Below the pieces are notes generated by a model. It worked only from the letters and a program-made list of their open reading frames with translations. It made no database searches and had not been told where the DNA came from. From assembly GCF_900187355.1 (NCBI RefSeq), contig NZ_LT906451.1, positions 992,501-1,056,500 on the forward strand: a stretch of 64,000 nt of DNA, given 5' to 3'. A program made the position numbers and the translations under genes. Origin of the DNA: Legionella lansingensis (GTDB taxonomy: Bacteria > Pseudomonadota > Gammaproteobacteria > Legionellales > Legionellaceae). Below are positions 1 through 9,960 of the stretch, in pieces; within the stretch, counting starts at the first letter, position 1, and the number at the start of each line of letters is the position of its first letter.

Positions 1-98
1 TCGAAGATAATTGGCTTTATTTCATTGACAGCCTCTTGTTTTTTTCCTGCATCTAATAAAAGAGTTACTTTATTTAGATTGTTTTCTGTGACCAACAT
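1..98 (-). CDS. N-terminal part of an unknown protein, cut by window edge
   Basis: An open frame on the minus strand starts with ATG at 98 and runs off the left edge without a stop, giving about 32 residues beginning MLVTENNLNK. The visible part is polar and helix-prone, with no signal peptide or motif. There is no clear Shine-Dalgarno sequence in front of the ATG, so both the start and the reality of the gene are uncertain. It would be divergent from nothing visible and downstream of dapE in the same direction. Function unknown. Confidence 0.35.
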   Translation of the reverse strand, partial: MLVTENNLNKVTLLLDAGKKQEAVNEIKPIIF

Positions 99-193
99 AT
101 TATCAACATGTAAAAACAAAAACCATAATAAGATATTAACACGAAGAAAGATAACCGTGAAGATTGACTAACCTAATCATGGTTACGGTTAAG

Positions 194-1324
194 TCAATGT
201 AAAAGCTGTTCGCAGATACTGTAGTAAATAGAACTCAAAACACCCAGGTCGTTCAATGACACACATTCATTCACTTGATGAATGGTTCCATTCAATGGAC
301 CTAATTCAATGACTTCAACCCCGTAGGGTGCAATAAAGCGGCCATCTGAAGTTCCTCCGCCGGTTGACAATTCAGGGGTTCTATTAGTCACTTGCTGAAT
401 AGCTCTAATACAACTCTCCAACAATTTGCCCTGTGCCGTTAAAAAAGGCTCGCCATTCAATGTCCATTCGATAGTAGGTAGTAATCCATGGTTTTTAAAA
501 CAGGATTCGACGGCTGCTTTCAATGTATCAGCAGATTGCTCAGTTGAAAATCGGAAATTAAAATGTAGGGTTAGTTCACCAGGAATAATATTACCCCCAT
601 GGCCACCAGCTTTAATATGAGTAATTTGCAAGGAGGTTGGTGGAAAATATTGATTGCCTGTATCCCATGTTCTTGAAGTTAGCTCTGCAAGAACCGGACT
701 TATATTATGGATGGGATTTTGAGCAAGATGAGGGTAGGCAACATGCCCTTGTTTTCCGTGCAAGATTAATTTGCCTGTTAATGATCCACGTCGACCGATT
801 CTAATAACATCTCCCAATAATTGACTACTTGAAGGTTCGCCTATTACACAGAAATCGGGTTTAACCCCTTGCTTATGGAGCTCAGACATAACATAGGGGG
901 TTCCTAAAGCAAATTCATCGCCTTCTTCTCCACTGGTAATGAGAAAGCCAAGACTTCCTGTAAAATGAGAGAGATTTTCCACAAAGCGTGTGGCCATAAG
1001 CATCATGGAGGCAAGACTTCCTTTCATATCTGCTGTGCCACGGCCATAAAGGAGGCCATCAATTTCTTCCACAATAAATGGGTCTGTACGCCATTTGTCC
1101 ACTTCACCTACTGGAACGACATCGGTGTGGCCAGCAAACACTAATAGTGGGGATCCTTGACCCAAGCGTGCAAAAAAATTGCTGACAGGTGGATTGTTAA
1201 AGCGCTGGCATTGAAAACCCAGTCCTTCAAGAAAAGCAATCATAAACTCTTGACAATCGGCATCATTGGGCGTAATCGAGGGGAATTCCACAAGTTTAGT
1301 GAGCAGGGTTTTTATTTTATTCAT
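194..1324 (-). CDS. dapE: Succinyl-diaminopimelate desuccinylase DapE
   Basis: M20-family zinc hydrolase that removes succinate from N-succinyl-LL-2,6-diaminopimelate in the lysine/meso-DAP pathway, in the cytoplasm. At 376 residues it has the usual DapE length. Visible family marks are the metal-binding AGHTDVVP, the GRGTADMKG segment with the bridging Asp, the catalytic Glu pair in SGEEGDE, and a C-terminal GTIHQVNE His. Its ATG overlaps the TGA of dapD in an ATGA junction, so the two are translationally coupled as dapD-dapE. This matches two steps of the succinylase branch. Nothing looks truncated. Confidence 0.96.
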   Translation of the reverse strand: MNKIKTLLTKLVEFPSITPNDADCQEFMIAFLEGLGFQCQRFNNPPVSNFFARLGQGSPLLVFAGHTDVVPVGEVDKWRTDPFIVEEIDGLLYGRGTADMKGSLASMMLMATRFVENLSHFTGSLGFLITSGEEGDEFALGTPYVMSELHKQGVKPDFCVIGEPSSSQLLGDVIRIGRRGSLTGKLILHGKQGHVAYPHLAQNPIHNISPVLAELTSRTWDTGNQYFPPTSLQITHIKAGGHGGNIIPGELTLHFNFRFSTEQSADTLKAAVESCFKNHGLLPTIEWTLNGEPFLTAQGKLLESCIRAIQQVTNRTPELSTGGGTSDGRFIAPYGVEVIELGPLNGTIHQVNECVSLNDLGVLSSIYYSICEQLLH

Positions 1325-2145
1325 TTAACATCTCTTAACAGCTCATTAATACTAACCTTTGCACGTGTTTTTTCATCAACTTGTTTTACAATCACAGCAC
1401 AATAAAGACTATAATGCCCGTCCTCACTGGGCAGATTTCCCGGGACAACAACTGAACCTGCAGGAATCCGGCCATAGGTGATCGTACCGGTTAAACGATT
1501 ATAGATTTTTGTGCTTTGACCTAAGAATACTCCCATTGACAAAACGGAATCACGTTCAACAATAACCCCCTCGACGACTTCTGAACGTGCTCCTATGAAG
1601 CAATTGTCCTCGATAATGGTAGGGTTAGCTTGTAGAGGCTCCAAAACACCGCCTATACCGGCCCCTCCAGAGAGATGTACATTTTTTCCAATTTGTGCAC
1701 AAGAACCTACCGTTGCCCAGGTATCAACCATTACTCCTTCATCGATGTAAGCGCCGACATTGACATAAGAAGGCATTAGCACTGTATTTTTGCCGATAAA
1801 TGCTCCATGCCTAACCATGGCATGAGGAACAACGCGTACCCCGGTGTTTTGGAATTCCTGAAGGCCAAATTCTGCAAATTTAAGTGAGACTTTATCGTAG
1901 AATTTTGTGAAGCCTGCATCAATTACTCGATTGGGGTTCAGTCTAAAGGAAAGGAGTACGGCTTTCTTGAGCCACTGATGTACAACCCATTCCCCGTTTT
2001 GTTTTTCGGCAACTCGATAATACCCTTGATCTAAACCTCTTAAAACGTCATTTACGGCATCAATGATGTCTTTGGGAGCTGTGTCTGGCGTCAGTTCTTG
2101 GCGTTGGTCAAAACCCAACTCAATGGTCGATTGTAATGAGTTCAT
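1321..2145 (-). CDS. dapD: Tetrahydrodipicolinate N-succinyltransferase DapD
   Basis: Left-handed beta-helix acyltransferase that succinylates tetrahydrodipicolinate using succinyl-CoA, the step that opens the succinylase branch of lysine/DAP synthesis. The hexapeptide repeats are visible in the central part (for example [20 protein letters not shown] and GNLPSEDG near the end). I chose the ATG at 2145 (MNSLQSTIE), which gives 274 residues, the length of the E. coli enzyme. The frame is open 14 codons further upstream to 2187, but that extension ([14 protein letters not shown]) does not look like DapD. The stop overlaps the dapE start. Confidence 0.95.
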   Translation of the reverse strand: MNSLQSTIELGFDQRQELTPDTAPKDIIDAVNDVLRGLDQGYYRVAEKQNGEWVVHQWLKKAVLLSFRLNPNRVIDAGFTKFYDKVSLKFAEFGLQEFQNTGVRVVPHAMVRHGAFIGKNTVLMPSYVNVGAYIDEGVMVDTWATVGSCAQIGKNVHLSGGAGIGGVLEPLQANPTIIEDNCFIGARSEVVEGVIVERDSVLSMGVFLGQSTKIYNRLTGTITYGRIPAGSVVVPGNLPSEDGHYSLYCAVIVKQVDEKTRAKVSINELLRDVK

Positions 2146-2302
2146 AATGGTACACATCGTAAGATAATGGCAAGTTAGTATACTCAAAGGAAAGATTTAT
2201 AGAAATGCTAATGTTAGACATGAAAAACTTCTCGGAGAGCCTGGTTTGCAGTTAACAAGATAGGGAGTATACTCCCTCACAATTAGAATTCGTGGACTAA
2301 CT

Positions 2303-3319
2303 ATGCGTTTGTTAATCACTGGTGCTGCTGGGTTTATTGGCTTTCATTTAGCAAAACTGCGTTTAGAGCGTGGGGATTCAGTGATTGCTGTGGATAATCT
2401 GAATGAATACTATGATACTCGCTTAAAACAAGCCCGTTTGCAGCAATTACAAGCTTATTCAAATTTCCAATTCTACCAAGTAGATATTGCTGATGCTGAC
2501 AAGATAAATGCCATTTTCAAGCAACATCAGCCTCAACGCGTGGTGAACATGGCAGCGCAAGCAGGTGTTCGTTATTCGTTAAGTCATCCCCATGCTTATG
2601 TGCAATCAAACGTAGTTGGTTTTACCACCATCATTGAAGCCTGCAGGCATCATCAGGTCGAACATTTGGTTTATGCCTCAACGAGCTCTGTTTATGGTGC
2701 AAATGAAGCGCAGCCCTATAAAGAAAGTGATGAGGTTAATCACCCTCTAACTATTTATGCAGCGACAAAAAGAGCAAACGAACTTATTGCCCATTCCTAT
2801 TCTCATTTATATCAATTACCTACCACAGGCCTGCGGTTTTTTACTGTTTACGGTCCATGGGGTAGGCCAGATATGGCGTTTTTCTCATTTACTCGTAATA
2901 TTCTTGCAGGCAAGCCTATAAAAGTTTACAACCATGGTCATATGCAACGAGATTTTACTTATATTGACGATATTGTGGCAGGTGTTTCAATGGCAATTGA
3001 CAAAATTGCTGCCCCTGATCCAGCATGGTCAGCAATGAATCCAAATGCTGCAAGTAGTTATGCGCCCTATAAAATTTATAATATTGGTTGTGGTAGGCCT
3101 GTGAATTTGTTGGACTATATAGAGCAAATTGAAAAGATGACAGACAAAAAGGCGATTAAAGAATTTCTGCCTATGCAACCTGGAGATGTTTTATCAACCT
3201 GGGCTAATACAGATCGTTTGCACGACGAGCTTGGGTATTTGCCTAAAGTCGATTTTCGACAAGGCATTTCGCATTTTGTGCAATGGTATTTGTCTTTTTA
3301 TGGAGCCATTCCTGCTTAG
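2303..3319 (+). CDS. NAD-dependent sugar epimerase, UDP-glucuronate 4-epimerase-like
   Basis: Extended short-chain dehydrogenase of 338 residues. The N-terminal Rossmann motif GAAGFIG, the acidic VDNLNEYYD after beta-2, the catalytic Tyr-Lys in YAATK with an upstream Ser-rich STSSVYG, and a sugar-binding RDFTYIDD are all present. The overall pattern, including VDNLNEYYDTRLKQARL, is typical of the CapI/LspL type that interconverts UDP-glucuronate and UDP-galacturonate for surface polysaccharide. The exact substrate is inferred from this resemblance. It stands alone, divergent from dapD, with a weak ribosome site. A repeat follows its stop. Confidence 0.85.
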   Translation: MRLLITGAAGFIGFHLAKLRLERGDSVIAVDNLNEYYDTRLKQARLQQLQAYSNFQFYQVDIADADKINAIFKQHQPQRVVNMAAQAGVRYSLSHPHAYVQSNVVGFTTIIEACRHHQVEHLVYASTSSVYGANEAQPYKESDEVNHPLTIYAATKRANELIAHSYSHLYQLPTTGLRFFTVYGPWGRPDMAFFSFTRNILAGKPIKVYNHGHMQRDFTYIDDIVAGVSMAIDKIAAPDPAWSAMNPNAASSYAPYKIYNIGCGRPVNLLDYIEQIEKMTDKKAIKEFLPMQPGDVLSTWANTDRLHDELGYLPKVDFRQGISHFVQWYLSFYGAIPA

Positions 3320-3339
3320 TAATCTCATATTACCCATCA

Positions 3340-3394
3340 ACCGCCGCGCTACGCGCGTCAACCTCTCCCACAAGGGGGGAGAGTAGGGTGAGGG
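3340..3394. repeat. Dispersed intergenic palindromic repeat (CTCTCCC...GGGAGAG type), copy 1
   Basis: A GC-rich block with a CGCGCTACGCGCG-like segment, then CTCTCCC and GGGAGAG arms and a GTAGGGTGAGG tail, follows the epimerase stop. Closely similar blocks occur at 41459-41555 and 59163-59244, always between genes. It may fold and act as a transcription end, but it lacks a clear T-tract. Confidence 0.7.
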
Positions 3395-3400
3395 GCATTC

Positions 3401-4294
3401 CTAAGCTTTTAAGCTAGCAATTAATCTATCCTTTTCATACCAACTATTATTTAGCCAATTCCTAAATTCTTCTTGAGCCTTATCATCTGCGATTAATGAG
3501 GGGCTTAAAAATTGTTTAGGGATAGGTAAATGTCTAATGTGTACTTTAATGGCATCAATTCTGCGGCATAAGAAGTCCCAAAGGGAATGTTTGGCGTTTG
3601 AGTAAATAATGGTTACATCCAGTAGACTGGTAAATTGATGTCCCATTGTGCTGATGACAAAGCTTAGTCCGCCTGCTTTTGGCTTTAATAAAAATTGATA
3701 GGGTGACTTTTGTTCTTTGCTTTTTTGCATACTAAAACGTGTGCCCTCTACAAAGCTCATGATTGTTGCTGGAGCATGTTTGAATAGTTCGATGGCCTTG
3801 CTAGCGGCAAGCAGATCTTTGCCTTTTTTATGGGGATTTTTCACCAGATATTCTTTGGAATAACGCTTCATAAAAGGGCATCCCATTGCCCACCAGGCGA
3901 ACCCCAGAAGAGGAACCCATTTCAGTTGATCTTTAATAAAAAATTTTAAAACAGGTATCTTACGATTAAAAAGATGTTGTAGTACCACGATGTCAAGCCA
4001 GCTTTGATGATTAGCGATCACTAGATATGAGTTTTGGCGACTGAGATTCTCTAGGCCATCAACTTCCCAAGTGATGCATTGGGTACGTTTGATATAGGCA
4101 CTATTGATGGCTGACCACCAACTGGCCACTACATCCACCATTTTAGTGCAAAAAAGTTGCCAATGACGATTAGGAAAAAGTTTTAATACCCCTAGCAAAA
4201 GTATAGGGATAAATCCCAAGGAGGTAGACAGAATCAGTATTCCTATGGCCAGAAAACCGTGAAGCTGGCCTCTTATACGTTTTGCTTTTTTCAA
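3401..4294 (-). CDS. Membrane-bound 1-acylglycerol-3-phosphate O-acyltransferase-like protein (YihG type)
   Basis: LPLAT-family acyltransferase of 297 residues, likely in the inner membrane. An N-terminal hydrophobic segment is followed by the catalytic NHQSWLD block (the H-x4-D motif) and by EGTR in FVEGTRF, the glycerol-phosphate binding motif. The family transfers acyl groups to lysophosphatidate or similar lipids; the length and layout resemble E. coli YihG. The start is a TTG at 4294, preceded by GGAG at about 7 nt spacing; no in-frame ATG fits better. It lies 18 bp behind the PLP enzyme gene on the same strand and is probably co-transcribed. Confidence 0.85.
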   Translation of the reverse strand: MKKAKRIRGQLHGFLAIGILILSTSLGFIPILLLGVLKLFPNRHWQLFCTKMVDVVASWWSAINSAYIKRTQCITWEVDGLENLSRQNSYLVIANHQSWLDIVVLQHLFNRKIPVLKFFIKDQLKWVPLLGFAWWAMGCPFMKRYSKEYLVKNPHKKGKDLLAASKAIELFKHAPATIMSFVEGTRFSMQKSKEQKSPYQFLLKPKAGGLSFVISTMGHQFTSLLDVTIIYSNAKHSLWDFLCRRIDAIKVHIRHLPIPKQFLSPSLIADDKAQEEFRNWLNNSWYEKDRLIASLKA

Positions 4295-4312
4295 TGGTTT
4301 CTCCTTCCTTAC

Positions 4313-5470
4313 TTAACAACCTTTGAGAGCGTAATCTAAATCAGCAATCAGATCATCGATGTATTCGATACCGACCGAAAGTCTGATAAAACCATCATCA
4401 ATCCCTAACGTTTTTCTTGTTTCAGCTGGAATAGAAGCATGGGTCATGATAGCCGGGTGTTCAATCAAACTTTCTACTCCGCCTAAACTTTCAGCCAAGG
4501 TAAACAATTCACAGCGTGATAAGAACCGTGTGGCTGTATGCACGTCTCCATGAATTACCATAGAAATCATCCCGCCAAAATGGTGCATTTGCTCCTTGGC
4601 CAGAACATGTTGCGGGTGACTGGCCAGGCCTGGATAAATCACCCTGGAAATTTTAGGATGTGCTGCTAACCATTGGGCGAGAGCACTGGCATTTTCACAA
4701 TGACGCTGCATACGTAAGGATAGGGTTTTCAAGCTTCTTAAGACAAGAAAACTGTCAAAAGGACCAGCTATTCCTCCGCAGGAATTCTGTAGGAAAGCCA
4801 TTCGTTCGGCCAATTCAGGGCTATCTCCAACAACAACGATTCCACCCACAACATCAGAATGACCATTTAAATACTTGGTCGCTGAATGTACAACCAGGTC
4901 AAAACCCGCTTCGAGTGGTCGTTGAATCCAGGGTGTGGCAAATGTGTTATCAGCAACGGTAAGAATATTGTGCCGTTTTGCCAGTGTTGCAATTTCATGT
5001 AAATTAGCGAGTTTTAACATAGGGTTAGATGGGGTTTCTACCCAAATCATTCGAGTTTCAGGACGAATTGCGTCTTCAATATTTTTGCTATTCGCCATAT
5101 CGACAAAAGAGAAAGACAGGTTTGATGTACGTGTTTTAACCTTATCAAATAACCTGAATGTCCCACCGTAGAGATCATCTGTAGCAATTACATGATCACC
5201 AGAATCTAATAAATCGATTATGGTATTAATCGCCGCCATCCCTGAAGCAAAGGCAAATCCACGTTCCCCTGACTCTAAACTAGCGACACAGTCTTCATAA
5301 GCCTTTCTTGTTGGATTATGCGTACGCGAGTACTCGTAGCCTTTATGGATTCCTGGGGCGCTCTGATGATAAGTTGATGTGGCATAGATTGGCGTCATTA
5401 CTGCGCCAGTACTAGGATCAGGTGTTTGACCCGCATGAATGGCACGGGTATCAAAATGAGTCTTGTCCAT
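4313..5470 (-). CDS. Cys/Met metabolism PLP-dependent enzyme (cystathionine gamma-synthase / gamma-lyase / beta-lyase family)
   Basis: PLP-dependent trans-sulfuration enzyme of 385 residues, full length for the family. The cofactor Lys is in SATKYLNGHSDVVGG, the phosphate-binding ASGMAA segment and the YEYSRTHNPTR substrate/PLP region are intact. Such enzymes make or cleave cystathionine between cysteine and methionine. The sequence alone does not separate MetB-like synthase from gamma- or beta-lyase, so no symbol is given. AAGGA precedes the ATG at 5470. It heads a likely two-gene unit with the acyltransferase and is divergent from the signalling gene at 5612. Confidence 0.88.
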   Translation of the reverse strand: MDKTHFDTRAIHAGQTPDPSTGAVMTPIYATSTYHQSAPGIHKGYEYSRTHNPTRKAYEDCVASLESGERGFAFASGMAAINTIIDLLDSGDHVIATDDLYGGTFRLFDKVKTRTSNLSFSFVDMANSKNIEDAIRPETRMIWVETPSNPMLKLANLHEIATLAKRHNILTVADNTFATPWIQRPLEAGFDLVVHSATKYLNGHSDVVGGIVVVGDSPELAERMAFLQNSCGGIAGPFDSFLVLRSLKTLSLRMQRHCENASALAQWLAAHPKISRVIYPGLASHPQHVLAKEQMHHFGGMISMVIHGDVHTATRFLSRCELFTLAESLGGVESLIEHPAIMTHASIPAETRKTLGIDDGFIRLSVGIEYIDDLIADLDYALKGC

Positions 5471-5611
5471 AGGAATTCCTTTGTTGCAAATTCACTGCCC
5501 GGCAAAAATTACCAGAGCAGTATATAATAATTTAATAATAAGTACTGAATTAACCAGTTATTAAGTTTTAAGAACAGTACATCAAAATGATGTCATTCTA
5601 GTGAGGGATGG

Positions 5612-7924
5612 ATGCCTAGGCAAGAAATTAGCTATGAAAAAGTTGCCTCTGCCGCAGAGTCTGTAAAACAGCGGGGGAAGGAACCCTCTCTAACGAATGT
5701 TTGTGAAGAGTTGGGGATCCTGTCTTTTACCCCGGAGTTGTCTTCGCTTCTTGAAAAATGGTATAGCAATCAACCGGAGTTCCAGCGCTCCATTAAAGCT
5801 CCACTTTCCGAAAATATTAAAATTAAAACAAGCGAAATTCTTGAAAAGAATATCGAGCTGGAAAAATCGCTGTCACTCTTACGGGCCACATTGGAGTCAA
5901 CTGCTGATGGCATCATGATGGTCAACGGCAAAGGTCAGGTAGTGGATTGGAATCAAAAATTTGTGGAAATGTGGCGTATACCATCCTATATGTTGGAGGT
6001 AGGGACTGAAAGTATCAGTTTTGATTACATTCTGGAGCAATTAAGCAATCCCGCAGCGGTCATTGCCGATGTTCAGTATTTATATGAAAACCCAGAGTGG
6101 GAAGGTGAGCTACCTTTATTACATTTTAAAGATGGTCGTGTTTTTGAACGCTATACTCAACCTCAAAGGGTTGGATCAGAAATCGTTGGTCGTGTTTACA
6201 GTTTTCGAGATGTAACCCAGAAGTTAATGGCTAATGATGAGTTACGTATTCGCGAACGAGCGATTGAAGCCAGTACCCACGGTGTGGCCATAATAGATAT
6301 TACCAGAGCAGTGCAACCAATCATCTATGTTAATAGAGCCTTTGAGCGCATAACTGGGTATAGTGAAAGACAAACGATTGGTCAAAATATTTCATTAATC
6401 ATTGGTAGTAAAATCGATCAAGTTAACCAAAAAAGGTTGAATTTAGCTATCCGAGAAGAGCGTGAAGAAACTGTCGAGCTTGAAAGCTACCGTCGTAATG
6501 GCGAAATGTATTGGTCGGAATTGAGTGTTGCACCGGTTAGTGACTCATTCGGTAAAATCAAGCATTTTGTATGCATTATCAATGACATAACTCAACGTCG
6601 TGAAATGGAAAAGCAGTTGGTTAGGCAAGCTACCCACGATTCCCTTACTGAATTGCCTAATCGAGTTTTGTTAATGGACCGGGTTGAACAAGCTATTCTG
6701 CAGGCCAAAAAGAAGAATACTTTACTTGGTTTCATGTTTCTTGATCTCGATCGCTTTAAAATGACAAATGATACGCTCGGCCACAGCATTGGTGATAAAT
6801 TACTGCAAGCGGTCTCCAATCGGTTACTCATCGCTACCAACGATTTTGATACCGTTGCACGTCTGGGGGGCGATGAGTTTGTTATTCTTTTACCTGATCT
6901 CAGTACGGAATCGCAGGCAGAGCAAATGGCACAGGAAATCTTATTTCTTTTAGAAAAGCCATTTCAAATTGATCAACACAGTTTAAAAATAACTGGCAGT
7001 ATCGGGATTAGTTATTATCCTAAAGATGGTTTGGACTATGAAACCTTAATGAAAAGTGCTGATTTGTCCATGTACCATGCGAAAGATAGCGGACGTAATA
7101 ATTATCGTGTTTTTGAACAAGAGATGAACAGACGCGTCATCAACCATATGCAACTTGATAATGCATTGCGGGATGCTATGAAAAATAATGAGTTTTACCT
7201 GGTTTATCAACCTCTTATTCATTTGAAAAAGCATCGAGTTGTTGGGTTTGAAGCATTATTACGTTGGAATAGTCATCTATTAGGCCAAGTTTCACCTGTT
7301 GATTTCATTGGCATGGCCGAAGAAAATGGTTTAATCATCGACATTGGCAAATGGGTTTTAGAACAAGCTTGTATACAAACATTAAACTGGCATAAACAGG
7401 GATATAAAGATTTAACCATTGCAGTAAATATTTCTGGACGTCAATTTCGTCAAAGTCAATTGCCTGAAGTGATTCGCGCGGTTTTAAAAGAAACTAGGCT
7501 ATCCGCAAAGTACTTAGAGCTTGAACTGACTGAAAGCTTATTGGTTGATGATATCGAGCATGCTGTTGAAACAATGTATCAATTAAAAGATATGGGAGTA
7601 AAACTGGTTATTGATGATTTTGGTACAGGATACTCTAGTTTGTCTTATCTAAAGCAATTTCCTGTAGACAAATTAAAAATTGATCGTTCGTTTATCTCTG
7701 AGTTAGTTAACCAGGAAAATGATGCGGCGATTGCAAGAGCCATTATCAATCTAGGACATAGCTTGAATTTAGAAGTATTGGCTGAGGGAGTAGAGACAGA
7801 GCTACAAAAAGAATTCATGATACAGCATGGGTGCGATTACGCTCAAGGGTATTATTTCCAAGCCCCCAACTCCCCTGAGGTCTTAGAGGATTTCCTGAAA
7901 GAATATCCTAGCTATAAAGATTAA
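5612..7924 (+). CDS. Composite cyclic-di-GMP protein: KfrA_N-like domain, two PAS, GGDEF, EAL
   Basis: 770-residue soluble signalling protein. Residues about 1-65 resemble the KfrA_N DNA-binding segment of plasmid and partition proteins (ISYEKVASAAESVKQRGKEP). A coiled linker and two PAS domains follow (about 85-205 and 215-335), then GGDEF (RLGGDEF) and EAL. The GGDEF site is intact, but the inhibitory RxxD site is not, having Asn in place of Arg. The EAL motifs are complete: EALLRW, NISGRQF, ELTES, DDFGTGYSS, KIDRSF and EGVET. It may therefore both make and degrade c-di-GMP. There are no membrane segments, so the input is probably cytoplasmic. It stands alone. Confidence 0.92.
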   Translation: MPRQEISYEKVASAAESVKQRGKEPSLTNVCEELGILSFTPELSSLLEKWYSNQPEFQRSIKAPLSENIKIKTSEILEKNIELEKSLSLLRATLESTADGIMMVNGKGQVVDWNQKFVEMWRIPSYMLEVGTESISFDYILEQLSNPAAVIADVQYLYENPEWEGELPLLHFKDGRVFERYTQPQRVGSEIVGRVYSFRDVTQKLMANDELRIRERAIEASTHGVAIIDITRAVQPIIYVNRAFERITGYSERQTIGQNISLIIGSKIDQVNQKRLNLAIREEREETVELESYRRNGEMYWSELSVAPVSDSFGKIKHFVCIINDITQRREMEKQLVRQATHDSLTELPNRVLLMDRVEQAILQAKKKNTLLGFMFLDLDRFKMTNDTLGHSIGDKLLQAVSNRLLIATNDFDTVARLGGDEFVILLPDLSTESQAEQMAQEILFLLEKPFQIDQHSLKITGSIGISYYPKDGLDYETLMKSADLSMYHAKDSGRNNYRVFEQEMNRRVINHMQLDNALRDAMKNNEFYLVYQPLIHLKKHRVVGFEALLRWNSHLLGQVSPVDFIGMAEENGLIIDIGKWVLEQACIQTLNWHKQGYKDLTIAVNISGRQFRQSQLPEVIRAVLKETRLSAKYLELELTESLLVDDIEHAVETMYQLKDMGVKLVIDDFGTGYSSLSYLKQFPVDKLKIDRSFISELVNQENDAAIARAIINLGHSLNLEVLAEGVETELQKEFMIQHGCDYAQGYYFQAPNSPEVLEDFLKEYPSYKD

Positions 7925-8390
7925 CCCTCTCATTTTACCATCCGCTACCATCCGCTTCCCACAGCTCACTGGCATTAAGTTAATTGATTTCGAATCCCCG
8001 GCATCGACCGCGGGGTCCATGATGTCATGGGTACCGCGGTCTGATCCCGGATCGAGTCCGGGAGCGGTAATTAGAGGATAGAAAAAAATCCTTAGCTTAA
8101 TGTCAGTACAGTTAAGGGAGTGGACAGAACGAAAAACAAGCTATATCCATCAAATAGGTACAATTATTGCTGGGATCTTTTTACGGTTTGAGTTCTCAAA
8201 CGATTGCCATGAAAACTGGAGGTTTGTGGGTTGTGATGTTGAATTAGTTATGATTGGCTAAAGAAGAAGTCATTGGTTTAGTCACTTTGCCGAGGGATAG
8301 TGACAGATGTGTTAAGGAAAGCAAGTCCAAGGTATTGAAACTTGGTGTAAGCGAGTTTTAATAGCCCTGGGGTAGGCAATGGAGAGAAGG
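7925..8390. other. 466-bp gap between signalling gene and kmo
   Basis: Apart from the palindromes at 8007-8063, it holds a 53-codon open frame on the plus strand (8100-8261, starting MSVQLREWTE). That frame has no ribosome site and no recognisable relatives by eye, so it is more likely a remnant or chance. The kmo promoter probably lies in the last 100 bp, but no convincing -35/-10 pair was picked. Confidence 0.4.
8007..8063. repeat. Pair of intergenic palindromes
   Basis: Two adjacent inverted repeats: ACCGCGG...CCGCGGT (8007-8040) and TCCCGGA-TCGAG-TCCGGGA (8045-8063). The GC content is far above the surroundings. This looks like a dispersed palindromic repeat unit rather than coding DNA. 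Confidence 0.65.
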
Positions 8391-9764
8391 ATGAGAAGCG
8401 TAACCATTATTGGTTCTGGGTTAGCGGGGACTTTATTATCGCTCTATTTAGCCAAGCGAGGTTATGAGGTTGATGTGTTTGAATCGAGACCTGACATTCG
8501 TGTAGAAAGAATGGATCGGGGGCGATCAATTAATTTGGCTTTGTCGTGTCGTGGGCTTACTGGTTTAGCTGCGGCGGCGTTATTGACACAGGTTAAAGAA
8601 ATCATGGTCCCCATGCGTGCTCGTGCCATTCATCTTTCTAATGGCCAAATAAAATTTCAAGCATTTGGCCGCCATCAGGAAGAATATATTAATGCGATCC
8701 ATCGCAGTGAATTAAACGTGTTATTGCTTAATGCTGCTGAACAAATTCCTCGCATTCATTTGCATTTCAACAGGAAGCTAGTGGATATTGATGTACACAA
8801 AAAATTGTTGCATTTTGAACAACATGGGGAAGAGCAGGTCGTTAAAACGTATGATCTGCTGATTGGCGCTGATGGTGCTGCCTCTCATGTTCGGGAAGCA
8901 TTAAAAAAGCAGCATCTTGTTGAAGCTTCACGTGATTTTCTACCGCATGGTTATAAAGAGCTAACTATTTCTAGAAGCTTTTCCACTGATTTTGTTCCAG
9001 AACATTTACATTTATGGCCAAGAGATTCTTTCATGCTTCTTGGCAATCCCAATCGCGATTATTCCATTACAGGAACCTTGTTTCTTCCGAACGAAGGAAA
9101 GAATAGTTTTGCAGAACTTAATAATGAAATGGCTGTTAATTCATTTTTTCAAAGGGAATTTCCTGATGCTTTTAAGACAATGCCCGATTTAATTGGAGAA
9201 TTTTTTAGTCATCCAACGGGTCATTTAAGTACGGTTAAATGTTCTCCTTGGCATGTGGAGGATCATTGCTTATTGATAGGCGATGCTGCGCATGCTGTCG
9301 TTCCTTTTTTTGGTCAGGGAATGAATAGTGCCTTTGAAGATTGTCGCATCTTAAATGAACTTTTAGATCAATATCACGATAATTGGAAGCAAGTGCTACC
9401 AGCATTTTTTACTTCTCGCAAAGTCAATACAGATGCAGTAGCGGCAATGTCAATGGACAATTACCATGAAATCCAAAGCGATATTCGGGATGAAAAATTT
9501 AATTTACGCAAACAAACAGAACAAGAATTAATGCATCGTTACCCAGAGCGCTATGTTTCAAAACACGTCTTGGTCATGTTTACAAACACCCCTTATGCCA
9601 AAGCAAGGGCATGTGGGGAACTACAACAGGAGATGTTAAAGAAAATTTGTGAAAAAGTGAGGACTATTGAAGAGATAGACTGGAAAACAGTCGATGATCT
9701 CATGGACGAATACGACAAAAATTTGGCGAATTTAAGGTTAAGAACGGAAAGTCATTTAACTTAA
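8391..9764 (+). CDS. kmo: Kynurenine 3-monooxygenase
   Basis: FAD-dependent aromatic hydroxylase that converts L-kynurenine to 3-hydroxykynurenine with NADPH and O2. The N-terminal dinucleotide motif is GSGLAG, followed by the KMO-typical RGRSINLALS and IHRSELN segments. The second FAD motif is GDAAHAVVPFFGQGMNS. I chose the ATG at 8391 because GGAGA sits about 6 nt upstream and MRSVTIIG begins directly at the first strand; an alternative ATG at 8379 adds four residues. The product has 457 residues, normal for the family. No other kynurenine-pathway gene lies in the window; two oxidative enzyme genes follow on the same strand. Confidence 0.92.
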   Translation: MRSVTIIGSGLAGTLLSLYLAKRGYEVDVFESRPDIRVERMDRGRSINLALSCRGLTGLAAAALLTQVKEIMVPMRARAIHLSNGQIKFQAFGRHQEEYINAIHRSELNVLLLNAAEQIPRIHLHFNRKLVDIDVHKKLLHFEQHGEEQVVKTYDLLIGADGAASHVREALKKQHLVEASRDFLPHGYKELTISRSFSTDFVPEHLHLWPRDSFMLLGNPNRDYSITGTLFLPNEGKNSFAELNNEMAVNSFFQREFPDAFKTMPDLIGEFFSHPTGHLSTVKCSPWHVEDHCLLIGDAAHAVVPFFGQGMNSAFEDCRILNELLDQYHDNWKQVLPAFFTSRKVNTDAVAAMSMDNYHEIQSDIRDEKFNLRKQTEQELMHRYPERYVSKHVLVMFTNTPYAKARACGELQQEMLKKICEKVRTIEEIDWKTVDDLMDEYDKNLANLRLRTESHLT

Positions 9765-9941
9765 AGGATTAATTTGGCCAAAATTTTGTCACAACCCCCG
9801 ATTTCGGAGACAAATTTTTGTCGCTTTCCGAGGTTTTGCCCTGCAAAAAAGAAAAATTCAGGCAAATTTAGAGCAAATAACAACCAAAAAGTAAAAATTT
9901 TTGGCATGCGGAGTGCAATACCATATTTGAGTAACAAATTA

Positions 9942-9954
9942 TGCCTCGGAGGCA
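9942..9954 (+). promoter_or_regulatory. Palindrome containing the ribosome-binding site
   Basis: The perfect palindrome TGCCTC-G-GAGGCA contains the GGAGG Shine-Dalgarno sequence of the gene starting at 9961. It can fold into a 5-bp stem with a CGG loop that hides the site, or it could be a protein target. Confidence 0.45.
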
Positions 9955-9960
9955 ACGACT

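Noticed and set aside
8100-8261. 53-codon frame before kmo as a gene
   Set aside because: No ribosome site and no recognisable relatives; kept only as a note in the gap entry.
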